Of a stretch of 64,000 bases of DNA, positions 53,070-60,750 are shown piece after piece (the stretch's first letter is position 1; every line of letters starts with the position of its first letter). The notes beneath the pieces are model-generated. The model saw only the letters and a list, made by a program, of their open reading frames with translations, made no database searches and was not told the origin of the DNA. The translations under genes were made by a program, and so were the position numbers. This DNA is from Brachybacterium timonense (GTDB taxonomy: Bacteria > Actinomycetota > Actinomycetes > Actinomycetales > Dermabacteraceae). The stretch is from contig NZ_LT984895.1 of NCBI RefSeq assembly GCF_900258505.1, forward strand, positions 2,889,441 through 2,953,440, written 5' to 3'.

Positions 53070-54001
53070 CCGGTGTGAATGATCAACCAGAAGGCATCGA
53101 CACTGCGCGTGCCCTGACCCGACCGGAGCCGTCCGCGGATGGGGCCACTGACCGGACCGGCCCGGCGCATCCCTGGCACCGCTTCGTGGCGCTGGGCGAC
53201 TCCTTCACCGAGGGCATCGGCGATCCTGACCCGGATCGTCCCGGATCGTGGCGCGGCTGGGCCGATCGGGCTGCGGCCGAACTCGGGCGCAGCGTCGACG
53301 GATTCGAGTACGCGAACCTCGCGGTACGCGGCAAGCTGTACCGACAGATCCTCGATGACCAGCTCGAACCGGCGATCGCCCTCAAACCGGATCTGGTGAG
53401 CCTGTGCGCCGGCGGCAATGACGTGCTTCGGCGCGGCGACCCGGACGAGATCGCCGCTGCGTTGGATGATGCCGTGGGGCAGCTCGCAGCGGGCGGCGCA
53501 ACGATCGTCATGTGGACTGGTGCTGACATCGGTGAGACACCGGTGCTGAACCTGGTGCGCGGACGCGTGGCGATCTACAACGAGAACATTCGCTCGGTGG
53601 CCGCGCGCCACGGCGCAGCCGTCGTCGACATGTGGGGACTGCGTGCGCTCACCCACGAGTCGATGTGGGCCGAGGATCGGCTCCATTTCTCTGCCGCAGG
53701 GCATCTGCTGATCGCTTCCGCAATGCTGGACGTGCTGGGCGTTGAGCACACCCTGGACCCGTATCCGCTGGAGGATCCGCACACCCGCCCCTGGCGGGAA
53801 GCACGCCAGCAGGATTTGCACTGGGCGCGAACGCATTTCGGCCCGTGGGTGATGCGGCGTCTGCGCGGCCAGTCCTCCGGCGACGGCATCGCGCCGAAGA
53901 GGCCGCACCCCGAGCCCGTGTTCGGCCAGCCGATGCCGCCCGGGGTCTCCGCAACCGAGGCCGACATCGACCCCGACGGGCATCCCCGCCCGGAGCGCTG
54001 A
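53066..54001 (+). CDS. SGNH/GDSL-family hydrolase
   Basis: 311 residues, GTG start overlapping the crgA stop. SGNH blocks are complete: Ser in 'FVALGDSFTEGIGD', Gly in 'ANLAVRGKLYRQ', Asn in 'LCAGGNDVLRRG', and Asp/His in 'DRLHFSAAGHLLIA'. There is no signal peptide, so it is a cytoplasmic esterase or lipase acting on an unknown ester. The C-terminal ~60 residues are Pro/Arg-rich. Confidence 0.88.
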   Translation: MTGVNDQPEGIDTARALTRPEPSADGATDRTGPAHPWHRFVALGDSFTEGIGDPDPDRPGSWRGWADRAAAELGRSVDGFEYANLAVRGKLYRQILDDQLEPAIALKPDLVSLCAGGNDVLRRGDPDEIAAALDDAVGQLAAGGATIVMWTGADIGETPVLNLVRGRVAIYNENIRSVAARHGAAVVDMWGLRALTHESMWAEDRLHFSAAGHLLIASAMLDVLGVEHTLDPYPLEDPHTRPWREARQQDLHWARTHFGPWVMRRLRGQSSGDGIAPKRPHPEPVFGQPMPPGVSATEADIDPDGHPRPER

Positions 54002-54197
54002 GTCCGCGCACCGTCTGTTTCACAACCATTGGGCAACAGTTCAGGAGATGGGGAGTAATCCCCACTGCGGGCGAGCGGGCGCGCCGATACAGTGGCGTGG
54101 ACGGGGAGCGCGCGAGCAGTCCGCACCGCACCACGCGCAGCAGTCGGCGCGCGCAGCCCCACCGTCACCATGTACCAGCTTTCGACGGGGGCATTTC

Positions 54198-55199
54198 ATG
54201 CATCTCTCCACCTGGCGGCGCCGTATCGCGGCCGTCCTCATCATCCCCTTCCTCCTGGTGCTCGCAGGCTGCGGTCGACTCCACGCCGACTTCACCATCA
54301 AGAGCGCCGACGAGATCAACCTCAAGATGGACATAGGCATCCAGGAGGACTTCCTCGAGGAGATGGGGAGCCCGTACAGCTCCGCGCAGGAGATGTGCGA
54401 TGAGATGGCTGAGGACACCAGCCAAGGCGACTTCTGGGGCGACGTGACGCCCAAGGCTTACGAAGAGGACGGCATCTGGGGGTGCCGCGGCGAGGGTGTC
54501 GTCAAGCGTGAGGACTTCGGCAGCGGTTTCTCCCTCAAAGAGGCCGACGGCAAGTACCACCTGACGATCTCTCCCTCCGAAGGCGCTGACACCGGCTCGG
54601 TCGGCGCGGACATGTCTGACTTCGACTTCCAGGTCACCTTCGCCTTCCCCGGAAAGGTTGAGGAGTCCAAGGGCGGCAAGATCGACGGCAAGACTGTCAC
54701 CTACACCGATATGGACGACTTCAACAAGGGTGTGGACATCACCGCCAAAGCTGGCGGGTTCCCCTGGCTGATCGTCATCCTTGTCGTGCTTGTGCTCGGT
54801 TTCCTCCTGCTTGTGGCAGTGGCTATCGGCGCTTTCCTGTTCATCCGTTCCCGCAAGGGCAAGTCCGGCTCGACCGGTGGCTCCGGCTCGTCGGTGCCGT
54901 ACGGTGCGGGCGCTTCCGCTCCGTCGGCTCCCGGCCAGCAGCCCCAGGGCGCCGCGTCGCCGTACCCCGGCCAGTCCTCTCCCGCTGCTCCGCAGCAGAG
55001 CGGACAGGGATGGGGCGGCCAGGGCTCTCCCGCCGCACCGCAGCAGGGCACTCAGGCGTGGGGACAGGCACCCGGCCAGGGCACGCAGCCCCCGACGCAG
55101 GGCGGCCAGCAGAGCTGGGGCCAGGCACCCGGCCAGGGCACGCAGCCCCCGGCACAGGGCGGCCAACAGGGTTGGGGCCAGCCACCACATCAGGGCTGA
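54198..55199 (+). CDS. LppM-family lipoprotein
   Basis: 333 residues from ATG 54198 (GGGGG upstream). A signal peptide ends in the lipobox L-A-G-C ('PFLLVLAGCGRLHADFTI'), followed by the LppM/DUF3153-type beta domain (~30-180), one membrane helix (~184-212) and a ~120-residue cytoplasmic Gln/Gly/Pro-rich tail. The tail contains repeats of 'QAPGQGTQPP' and 'GGQQ(S/G)WGQ'. In M. tuberculosis LppM affects phagocytosis and phosphatidylinositol-mannoside display; the function outside pathogens is unknown. A strong hairpin terminator follows. Confidence 0.85.
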   Translation: MHLSTWRRRIAAVLIIPFLLVLAGCGRLHADFTIKSADEINLKMDIGIQEDFLEEMGSPYSSAQEMCDEMAEDTSQGDFWGDVTPKAYEEDGIWGCRGEGVVKREDFGSGFSLKEADGKYHLTISPSEGADTGSVGADMSDFDFQVTFAFPGKVEESKGGKIDGKTVTYTDMDDFNKGVDITAKAGGFPWLIVILVVLVLGFLLLVAVAIGAFLFIRSRKGKSGSTGGSGSSVPYGAGASAPSAPGQQPQGAASPYPGQSSPAAPQQSGQGWGGQGSPAAPQQGTQAWGQAPGQGTQPPTQGGQQSWGQAPGQGTQPPAQGGQQGWGQPPHQG

Positions 55200-55215
55200 T
55201 CCATGACAGCTGTGC

Positions 55216-55239
55216 GGGGCGGGCTGATCGGCCCGCCCC
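55216..55239 (+). terminator. Hairpin terminator after the LppM-family gene
   Basis: Perfect 9-bp GC stem GGGGCGGGC (55216-55224) / GCCCGCCCC (55231-55239), with a 6-base loop, 17 bases after the stop. It has no T-run, which is common in high-GC actinobacteria. Confidence 0.7.
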
Positions 55240-55343
55240 GTCGGCGCACCTGAGAGACCCGCATGTGAGCAGGCTCATGAGCTCTCGAATGGCGCGCAGG
55301 CGCGTGGAGCACTAAGCTTGTTCAGGTCGGATTCATCCGGCGG

Positions 55344-55416
55344 GCGCCCGTAGCTTAACGGATAGAGCATCTGACTACGGATCAGAAGGTTGGGGGTTCG
55401 AATCCCTCCGGGCGCG
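55344..55416 (+). tRNA. tRNA-Arg (anticodon ACG)
   Basis: A 73-base cloverleaf without encoded CCA. Acceptor GCGCCCG (55344-55350) pairs with CGGGCGC (55409-55415), followed by discriminator G. The anticodon stem TCTGA/TCAGA encloses the loop CTACGGA with anticodon ACG at 55377-55379, read as ICG after deamination for CGU/CGC/CGA. The T arm GGGGG-TTCGAAT-CCCTC contains one G-U pair. Confidence 0.96.
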
Positions 55417-55562
55417 CTTCAGGAAACGGCCCTCACCAGCAGGTATGCACTGCGGGTGGGGGCCGATTCGCATGTGTGGCCGCGGCAAGAATCCTCTTCA
55501 CGCCCGGACCGCTGCTGCGGGGCTGACCTGCTCACCACGGCGTCGCGCTGCGACCCGACCGA

Positions 55563-55761
55563 GCATGCCGCAGCTCCGCCAGCCGCCCCAGCACACCGCA
55601 GACCAAACCAGCCCACCGCGGCGTCGCCAGCCAACCGGCTTGGCATGCCGTAGCTCCGCCAGCCACCCCAGCACACCGCAGACCAAACCAGCCCGCCGCG
55701 GCTCCGCCAGCCAACCGGCTTGGCATGCCACAGCTCAGCCAGCCACCCCAGCACACCGCAG
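55563..55761. repeat. 80-bp tandem repeat, two and a half copies
   Basis: Units begin with GCATGCC at 55563, 55643 and 55723, exactly 80 bases apart, the third being only about half length. Each unit contains CAGCACACCGCAG and (first two) GACCAAACCAGCCC and CCAACCGGCTTG blocks. This is inside the ~705-base gene-free stretch 55417-56121 between tRNA-Arg and the minus-strand oxidoreductase. The rest holds a long hairpin (55903-55958) and a GTGCG/GCGCAC-rich segment (~55980-56060). Open frames here only reflect base composition. Confidence 0.9.
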
Positions 55762-55902
55762 CTGCAGCACCACCTCCCCACCAGCTCTGCACGCTCGGGA
55801 TTGGTCCTGCGTAACGCGAGGGGTAGAGAGGGCGTCGAGCCGCCGGCTCTGCACACCGCAGCCCCACCTGCACCGACTCTGTACGCCCAGGATCGTCAAT
55901 TC

Positions 55903-55958
55903 ATGGCGGTATATCTGGAGCCGCGACGATATTGCCGCGGCTCCAGATATACCGCCAT
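55903..55958. repeat. Perfect hairpin with 23-bp stem
   Basis: The left arm 55903-55925 (begins ATGGCGGTATATCTGGAG) is exactly complementary to 55936-55958, with a 10-base loop ACGATATTGC. It lies between the plus-strand tRNA and the converging minus-strand oxidoreductase gene. It shares a C-G-G-T-A...C-T-G-x-A-G-C core with the palindrome at 5843-5906, so the two may belong to one family. Confidence 0.85.
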
Positions 55959-56121
55959 CATCAGCACGGCTGACCACCCGGTGCGTGCGCACGTGCTGCG
56001 GTGCGCACTCAGGGGGTCCAGCGCGCGCGCAGGTGGTGCGGTGCGCGCACGTGTGGTGCGACCGTCGGCCCGGCGGCGCCGGCGCGACCCTAGGTCAGCT
56101 GACCAACACCTGCGTCCCGAC

Positions 56122-57312
56122 CTACACCTGCGGGCGGACCTGCTCCCCGGCGCCAGCCTGCGCCTGCGTGATCGCGGCGCGGACCGAGCCCCAGCTCTCC
56201 ATCACCGCTCGCGCGTCGTCGTCGCGCTCGGCGGCGATCGCATCCTGGCGGGCCGTCTCCAGCAGCTCGTCGATCTCCACGCGGGCACGGTTCTCCACTG
56301 CGGCAACGGCCGCCTCCACCATGGCGAAGCTGAGCACGTTGTCGTGCACTTCGCACAGCGGCCGTCGGCCTTCCCGCAGCGCGGAGACGAACTCGATCAG
56401 GGAGGCGTCGATCTGGTTCGGCTCAGCCTCGCGCGGTGCGGAGAGTTCCGCGTTCAGTTCGCGGTCGCGGTCCTCATTGTCCGTACCGACCACGGGCGTG
56501 CCCTGGCCGTCCCAGGTGGCTGTGCCGTTCTGCCCGGCGATGCGCCATTCACTGTTCCAGTAGGTGGGCAGGCCGCGGGCGTTCCAGGTTCCGTTGTAGA
56601 CGAACAGGGAGCCGTCGGTCATCTCGAAGGTGGCGGTCACGCTGGCGTCGTGGCTGTACACGCTCCACGGCGGCCGATGCCCCTGCGCGGTCACCGCCAC
56701 TGGGTCGGTGCCGAGCACGTGCCGCGCCGTATCGAAGGCATGGATGCCCATATCGCGCAGCATCGGGTGGCCCTGCGTGCGCCGGAACCCGTCGTGCTCC
56801 GTGAACAGGGAGAAGAAGGCACTGGTGAGCACCGCCGGACCATGCTCAGCGACGAAGGCACGCAGCTGCCTGACCTGCGGGAAGAATCGCCTGGACTGCG
56901 AGACCATGAACGGCACACCGGTGACCTCGGTGTGCGCCATGAGGCTGATCGCCTCCGGCAGGGTCTCCGTGACGGGCTTCTCCCCGAGCACGGGGATACC
57001 GGCATGCAGCGCAGCGACTGTCACCGGGTGGTGAGCGACCGGCACGGTCGGATTGACCAGGATGTCCGCCCCCAGGTCACGGGCGAGCTGCACGCCATCA
57101 CGACCCACCGCGATGGAATCGGGATCCTCCGCACCGGACTGGGCGACCGCCGCCCGCGCGACAGACTCGTCGAGGTCCGCCATACCCACGAGCTCTGCGA
57201 CCTCGCTCGCAACGATGGAGCGAGCCCACCATCTGCCCATCGATCCGGAGCCGACGATAACTGCCCTTGCCGGACGGTCAGAGGTGATCACGGGCTGATT
57301 CTCAGATGGCAC
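56122..57312 (-). CDS. Gfo/Idh/MocA-family NAD(P)-dependent oxidoreductase
   Basis: 396 residues from the GTG at 57312, which has AAGGAG upstream and overlaps the end of the thuA-like gene by 11 bases. The Rossmann motif 'AVIVGSGSMGRWWARSI' and the family motif 'PVLGEKPVTETLPEA' (E-K-P with the conserved Lys) are clear, as is 'RDMGIHAFDTARHVLGTDP' with the catalytic His region. These enzymes oxidise or reduce hydroxyls of sugars, inositols or related cyclitols. Pairing with ThuA points to sugar (trehalose-derived or other) catabolism. Confidence 0.88.
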   Translation of the reverse strand: MPSENQPVITSDRPARAVIVGSGSMGRWWARSIVASEVAELVGMADLDESVARAAVAQSGAEDPDSIAVGRDGVQLARDLGADILVNPTVPVAHHPVTVAALHAGIPVLGEKPVTETLPEAISLMAHTEVTGVPFMVSQSRRFFPQVRQLRAFVAEHGPAVLTSAFFSLFTEHDGFRRTQGHPMLRDMGIHAFDTARHVLGTDPVAVTAQGHRPPWSVYSHDASVTATFEMTDGSLFVYNGTWNARGLPTYWNSEWRIAGQNGTATWDGQGTPVVGTDNEDRDRELNAELSAPREAEPNQIDASLIEFVSALREGRRPLCEVHDNVLSFAMVEAAVAAVENRARVEIDELLETARQDAIAAERDDDARAVMESWGSVRAAITQAQAGAGEQVRPQV

Positions 57313-58066
57313 GCTCGGCTCCTTCCACGCGGTACCAGTCCAGCGGGGCGTGGGCGATGCGCACCGGTCGCTGCTCGCGCTCCTCGGGCCGTGCCCAGAC
57401 GACGGCATTGGCGAGCACGCGGCGAATCTCCGGCTGGTGGTAGACCGGGTATTCCTGGTCGCCCGGGCTGAAGTAGAAGATCTTGCCTTTACCGCGACGG
57501 AACACGCAGCCGGAACGGAACACCTCACCACCGGCGAAGGAGGAGATGAAGACGAGTTCATCGGGTGCAGGGATGTCGAACATCTCGCCGTACATCTCCT
57601 GCTTCGGCACGATGATCGGGTGTGGGACACCCCGGGCGATGGGGTGGGAACCGTTGACGGTCCACACCCGTTCCTCCTCGCCGTCGTTGCGCCACAGCAG
57701 GTTGCAGGTGGTGCCCATCAAACGGGTGAACGGCTTGGAGTAGTGGGCGGAGTGCAGCGGGATCAGGCCCATGCCGTCGTGCACGCGACGCACCACGGCG
57801 TCGGCCACATGGTCGGGCACGTCGCCGTGGGCCATGTGACCCCACCAGGTGAGCACGTCGATCTCGGCGAGAGCCTGGTCGCTGAGCGACTCCTCGATAT
57901 CGTCGAGCAGGGCGACGCGCACCTCGGCATCGACGCCGTCGGCGGCGAGTGTCTCGCGCAGGCCGTCGGCGATGACGGTATGCATGCCCTCGGGATACAC
58001 CTGCTGGACGACGGGGTCGGATTTCTCGTGTCGATTCTCTCCGAACACGGTGATGCGGAGTGTCAT
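57302..58066 (-). CDS. ThuA-domain protein (trehalose utilisation family)
   Basis: 254 residues; AGGAG upstream of the ATG at 58066. The ThuA fold, glutamine-amidotransferase-like but lacking the Cys nucleophile, is recognised from 'LTWWGHMAHGDVPDHVADA', 'LIPLHSAHYSKPFTRLMGT' and 'FYFSPGDQEYPVYHQPEI'. In rhizobia ThuA with ThuB (a Gfo/Idh/MocA oxidoreductase) converts trehalose and related disaccharides through 3-keto sugars. Here too the oxidoreductase follows directly, so a ThuAB-like pair is likely. No transporter lies beside it. Confidence 0.85.
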   Translation of the reverse strand: MTLRITVFGENRHEKSDPVVQQVYPEGMHTVIADGLRETLAADGVDAEVRVALLDDIEESLSDQALAEIDVLTWWGHMAHGDVPDHVADAVVRRVHDGMGLIPLHSAHYSKPFTRLMGTTCNLLWRNDGEEERVWTVNGSHPIARGVPHPIIVPKQEMYGEMFDIPAPDELVFISSFAGGEVFRSGCVFRRGKGKIFYFSPGDQEYPVYHQPEIRRVLANAVVWARPEEREQRPVRIAHAPLDWYRVEGAERAI

Positions 58067-58814
58067 GGTGCGGTGCTCCTGGGTGGGGTGATGGGGCCGC
58101 TACAGAGGAGACGGCAGTTCGTAGCGTGCTTCATCGTAGGCGCCTGAGATGACCAGCAGGAGGCTGTCCACGCCGCCATTTCCGCCCTGTCGCCCCTGCG
58201 GTGCCGTCCCCGCTCGGCACCCTCACGGGGTGCGCCCCCGCAGGGCTCAACTTCCCCAGAGGCGCGGACGACATCCGCCGTGATGCCTTGATCGCTCCGA
58301 TCTCCATCGCCTCGACACCGCTGCGACCAGGACGTTTGGAAAACGTGATGGTCACGTGACCTGCCTCCCCCTCATTGACCGACAAGTAGCTGATTACTGT
58401 GTCGACGAGGCCCCCTCAAGGACGCGGGGGCCTTGCTCACTCCATAGCGCGGGGCCTTGCTCCTGGCCGTCGACGACCGCCGCTGCCACCGCCGCCGCCC
58501 GCACGACCGCAGGCCCTCGGCCAGTCCAGCCCCTCGGGCTTTCGACGGAGATCCCACTCCCCTACCCCCTCCTTGCGACCCATCTCTCCGCCAAAAGTAC
58601 TGGTCAGCGCCCCCTCCAGGAATACCGATGTGACCTGCATCCTTTGCTGGATCAGCGGGTGGCACGTCAGGCTGATCTCAGCGACGCGACCGTGCATCGG
58701 ACCACGCGGCCCCGCCCCGTTCCGGGCCAGGACTGCGCGGCAGCCCTTCCGGTCCGCGACGCTGCAGAACCCTGTCTCGACGCCCACCGCACAGCGATCC
58801 TCCGAGGAGAACAC
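58067..58814. other. Gene-free divergent region
   Basis: About 750 bases between the minus-strand thuA-like start and the plus-strand esterase start. Frames are open in places (e.g. 58356 onward) but show no ribosome-binding site, codon pattern or protein family. It contains the inverted repeat at 58332-58346 and should hold both promoters. The rest shows nothing I recognise. Confidence 0.5.
58332..58346. promoter_or_regulatory. LacI-like operator candidate
   Basis: ACGTTT (58332-58337), GGA, AAACGT (58341-58346): a perfect inverted repeat resembling LacI/GalR-family operators, ~266 bases upstream of the thuA-like gene and ~470 upstream of the esterase. No LacI-type regulator gene is in the window. 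Confidence 0.4.
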
Positions 58815-59900
58815 GTGTCCAGTCTCGACAAGCTCGCCCCGTCCCGCCGCTCGCTCCTGCTGGGAGCCGCCGCCGTCGCCCCGCTCGTCGCTCTGGGCGG
58901 CGCCTCCGCACATGCCGCAGTCGGCGGCCTGAAGAACGCGGGCGGCCTGACTATCACCCATCACTGGGACCACCCGGAGATCCGTTCGATCGACTACCGC
59001 TTCGACACGCACGGGATGGTCAAGCTGTTCCCGCCGTCGATCCGCGTCACGGTGCCTCCGAGCTACTTCGAGAACAAGGACCGCCGCTACCCGGTCCTGC
59101 TGCTGCTCCACGGTCAGGGCGGCTACTACCTCGACTGGACGAAGATGGGCGGCGTTATCGAGCAGACCGAGAAGCACGAGGTCATCGTGGTGATGCCCGA
59201 TGGCGGCGGCTCGTTCTACTCCAACGCCAACCAGCCGCTTCCGAACCGAGAGGCGAACTGGGAGTCGTTCATCATGACCCAGGTGCTGCCCTTCGTCCAC
59301 GAAAACTTCCGCACCGACCCGAAGCGCATGGCCATCGCCGGCCTGTCCATGGGCGGCTGGGGCGCCCTCGCCCTCGGCCAGCGCTACTGGGGTCACTTCC
59401 GCTCTGTGAGCTCCTACTCGGGGCCGGGCGACCGGCGCCCCGAGACCGGGGACGGAGCCGGCGTGCACCTCGCGATCTGGATCAGCCCCGGACTCGAGGT
59501 CTTCAAGCGCGGCCCGCACGTGAACCCGCCCGGCTCCACGTGGGGCCACGCGGTGAACCCGCCGATCGCCAAGACCTATAACCCGATCGAGAACCTCGAC
59601 AAGTACAGGGGCAAGCGCCTGTTCCTGCGCACCGGTGACGGCGGCTGGGACGACTTCTTCGGTGGCCTCGCGCAGTCTCCGGACCTGGCCGCGCAGTTCG
59701 CGGAGAAGGCGAACAGCCTGGGTGTGGATGTCATCGAGGGCTTCGTCCACCCCAACCTCGAGCGCTTCCACAAGGCTGCGGTCGACGCGGGCCTGGACAG
59801 CGACTTCAAGCTCTTCCCGGGTCGCACGCACGATTGGGGCCTGTGGAAGGAGAACCTCGCCGAGGACCTCCCCGGCATGATGAAGGTGCTCAACGCCTGA
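58815..59900 (+). CDS. Exported antigen 85/esterase D-type alpha/beta hydrolase
   Basis: 361 residues from the GTG at 58815 (GAGGAGA upstream). A twin-arginine-like signal 'SRRSLLLGAAAVAPLVALGG' ends near 'ASAHAA', predicting secretion. The body is the esterase-D/mycolyltransferase fold: strand 'YPVLLLLHGQGGYYLDW', nucleophile S178 in 'IAGLSMGGWGALALG', and H339 in 'GRTHDWGLW'. The organism probably lacks mycolic acids, so a secreted esterase or acyl-ester hydrolase is more likely than a mycolyltransferase. A strong hairpin follows the stop. Confidence 0.85.
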   Translation: MSSLDKLAPSRRSLLLGAAAVAPLVALGGASAHAAVGGLKNAGGLTITHHWDHPEIRSIDYRFDTHGMVKLFPPSIRVTVPPSYFENKDRRYPVLLLLHGQGGYYLDWTKMGGVIEQTEKHEVIVVMPDGGGSFYSNANQPLPNREANWESFIMTQVLPFVHENFRTDPKRMAIAGLSMGGWGALALGQRYWGHFRSVSSYSGPGDRRPETGDGAGVHLAIWISPGLEVFKRGPHVNPPGSTWGHAVNPPIAKTYNPIENLDKYRGKRLFLRTGDGGWDDFFGGLAQSPDLAAQFAEKANSLGVDVIEGFVHPNLERFHKAAVDAGLDSDFKLFPGRTHDWGLWKENLAEDLPGMMKVLNA

Positions 59901-59933
59901 GCCGCCCGGGGGCTGTCCCTCCCCCTGAACGCT

Positions 59934-59970
59934 CGTCGGCCCCGGTGCGCCCACCCGCTCGGGGCCGACG
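59934..59970 (+). terminator. Hairpin terminator after the esterase gene
   Basis: CGTCGGCCCCG (59934-59944) pairs perfectly with CGGGGCCGACG (59960-59970) across a 15-base loop. It lies between the plus-strand esterase stop and the converging minus-strand phosphatase stop, so it may work in both directions. Confidence 0.7.
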
Positions 59971-60026
59971 AAGCCCACCACCTGCCGGCGCCCGCCCCAT
60001 CATCTCCTTCTTCCGGGGACGGTGCG

Positions 60027-60647
60027 TCAGCGACTCTCCCCCAGGTGCCTCATCTCGGCGTTGCCGAGGTGAGGCACCTCTCTGTGGTCGTGAGGGTCCA
60101 TGCCGGCGCCGAGCGCGAGCGCGATCTGCAGGATGTCGCCATGCGCGACGAGAACCACATCCACGCCGGTCGCGGCGAGCGCATCAGCATCCTCCACCGC
60201 GGAGCGCACACGGTCGGCGACCGCACGCACCGGCTCCACCTCCCCGCCGGGGTCCCGCCTCGTGCGGTCAGCAGTCCACACGAGCTCGTAGGCACTGGCT
60301 GGCCCCTCGTCATGGATGCCGAAGAAGCGCTCGCGCAGCCTCTGGTCGATCCGCGGTGCAGCGGCGCCGATCCCCGCGGCGAACTCCTGAGCAGTCTGCA
60401 GGGCGCGCGCGTAGTCGCTGGAGACCACCACGGTGTCGGGGCCGAGCCCGTTCTCTGTACGGGCACTGCGGGCCGCGGCCCGTGCCTGTTCCCGTCCACG
60501 CGCGGTCAGGTCCACCTCGACGAGCGCCCGCTCGCCCGGGGCGGAACAGATCAGCCCCTCGACATTCGCGGTGGACTCCCCGTGGCGCAGCACCCATACT
60601 CCGGCGGCACCAGCATCTGCTCCGCGCATGACGTTAGGACGGTTCAT
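60027..60647 (-). CDS. Histidine phosphatase (phosphoglycerate mutase-like)
   Basis: 206 residues; GGAGG upstream of the ATG at 60647. The R-H-G motif is 'VWVLRHGESTANVEG', followed by the Arg of 'VVSSDYARALQTAQEF', Glu in 'LRERFFGIHDEGP' and the second catalytic His in 'VVLVAHGDILQIALALG'. It is a cytoplasmic phosphatase of the cofactor-dependent mutase superfamily, substrate unknown. It lies 103 bases downstream of the AGPS-like gene and may form the end of that operon. Confidence 0.85.
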   Translation of the reverse strand: MNRPNVMRGADAGAAGVWVLRHGESTANVEGLICSAPGERALVEVDLTARGREQARAAARSARTENGLGPDTVVVSSDYARALQTAQEFAAGIGAAAPRIDQRLRERFFGIHDEGPASAYELVWTADRTRRDPGGEVEPVRAVADRVRSAVEDADALAATGVDVVLVAHGDILQIALALGAGMDPHDHREVPHLGNAEMRHLGESR

Positions 60648-60750
60648 TGCGGGGCCTCCAATCTGGTTAGTCAGGCAGGAGCCAGTGCGGGGCCGCCGGA
60701 AAACCCCGCCCCATCGACCGGGATCAGCCCCGCCCCCGTCGACCGTCAGC

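Noticed and set aside
55344-55416. tRNA-Arg as attachment site of an integrated element
   Set aside because: I found no second copy of the tRNA 3' end downstream and no integrase or phage-like gene; left as an open possibility only in the repeat finding.
55445-57471. Long plus-strand frames across the tandem repeats and opposite the Gfo/Idh/MocA gene
   Set aside because: They translate the 80-bp repeat and antisense sequence; no ribosome-binding site and no family resemblance.
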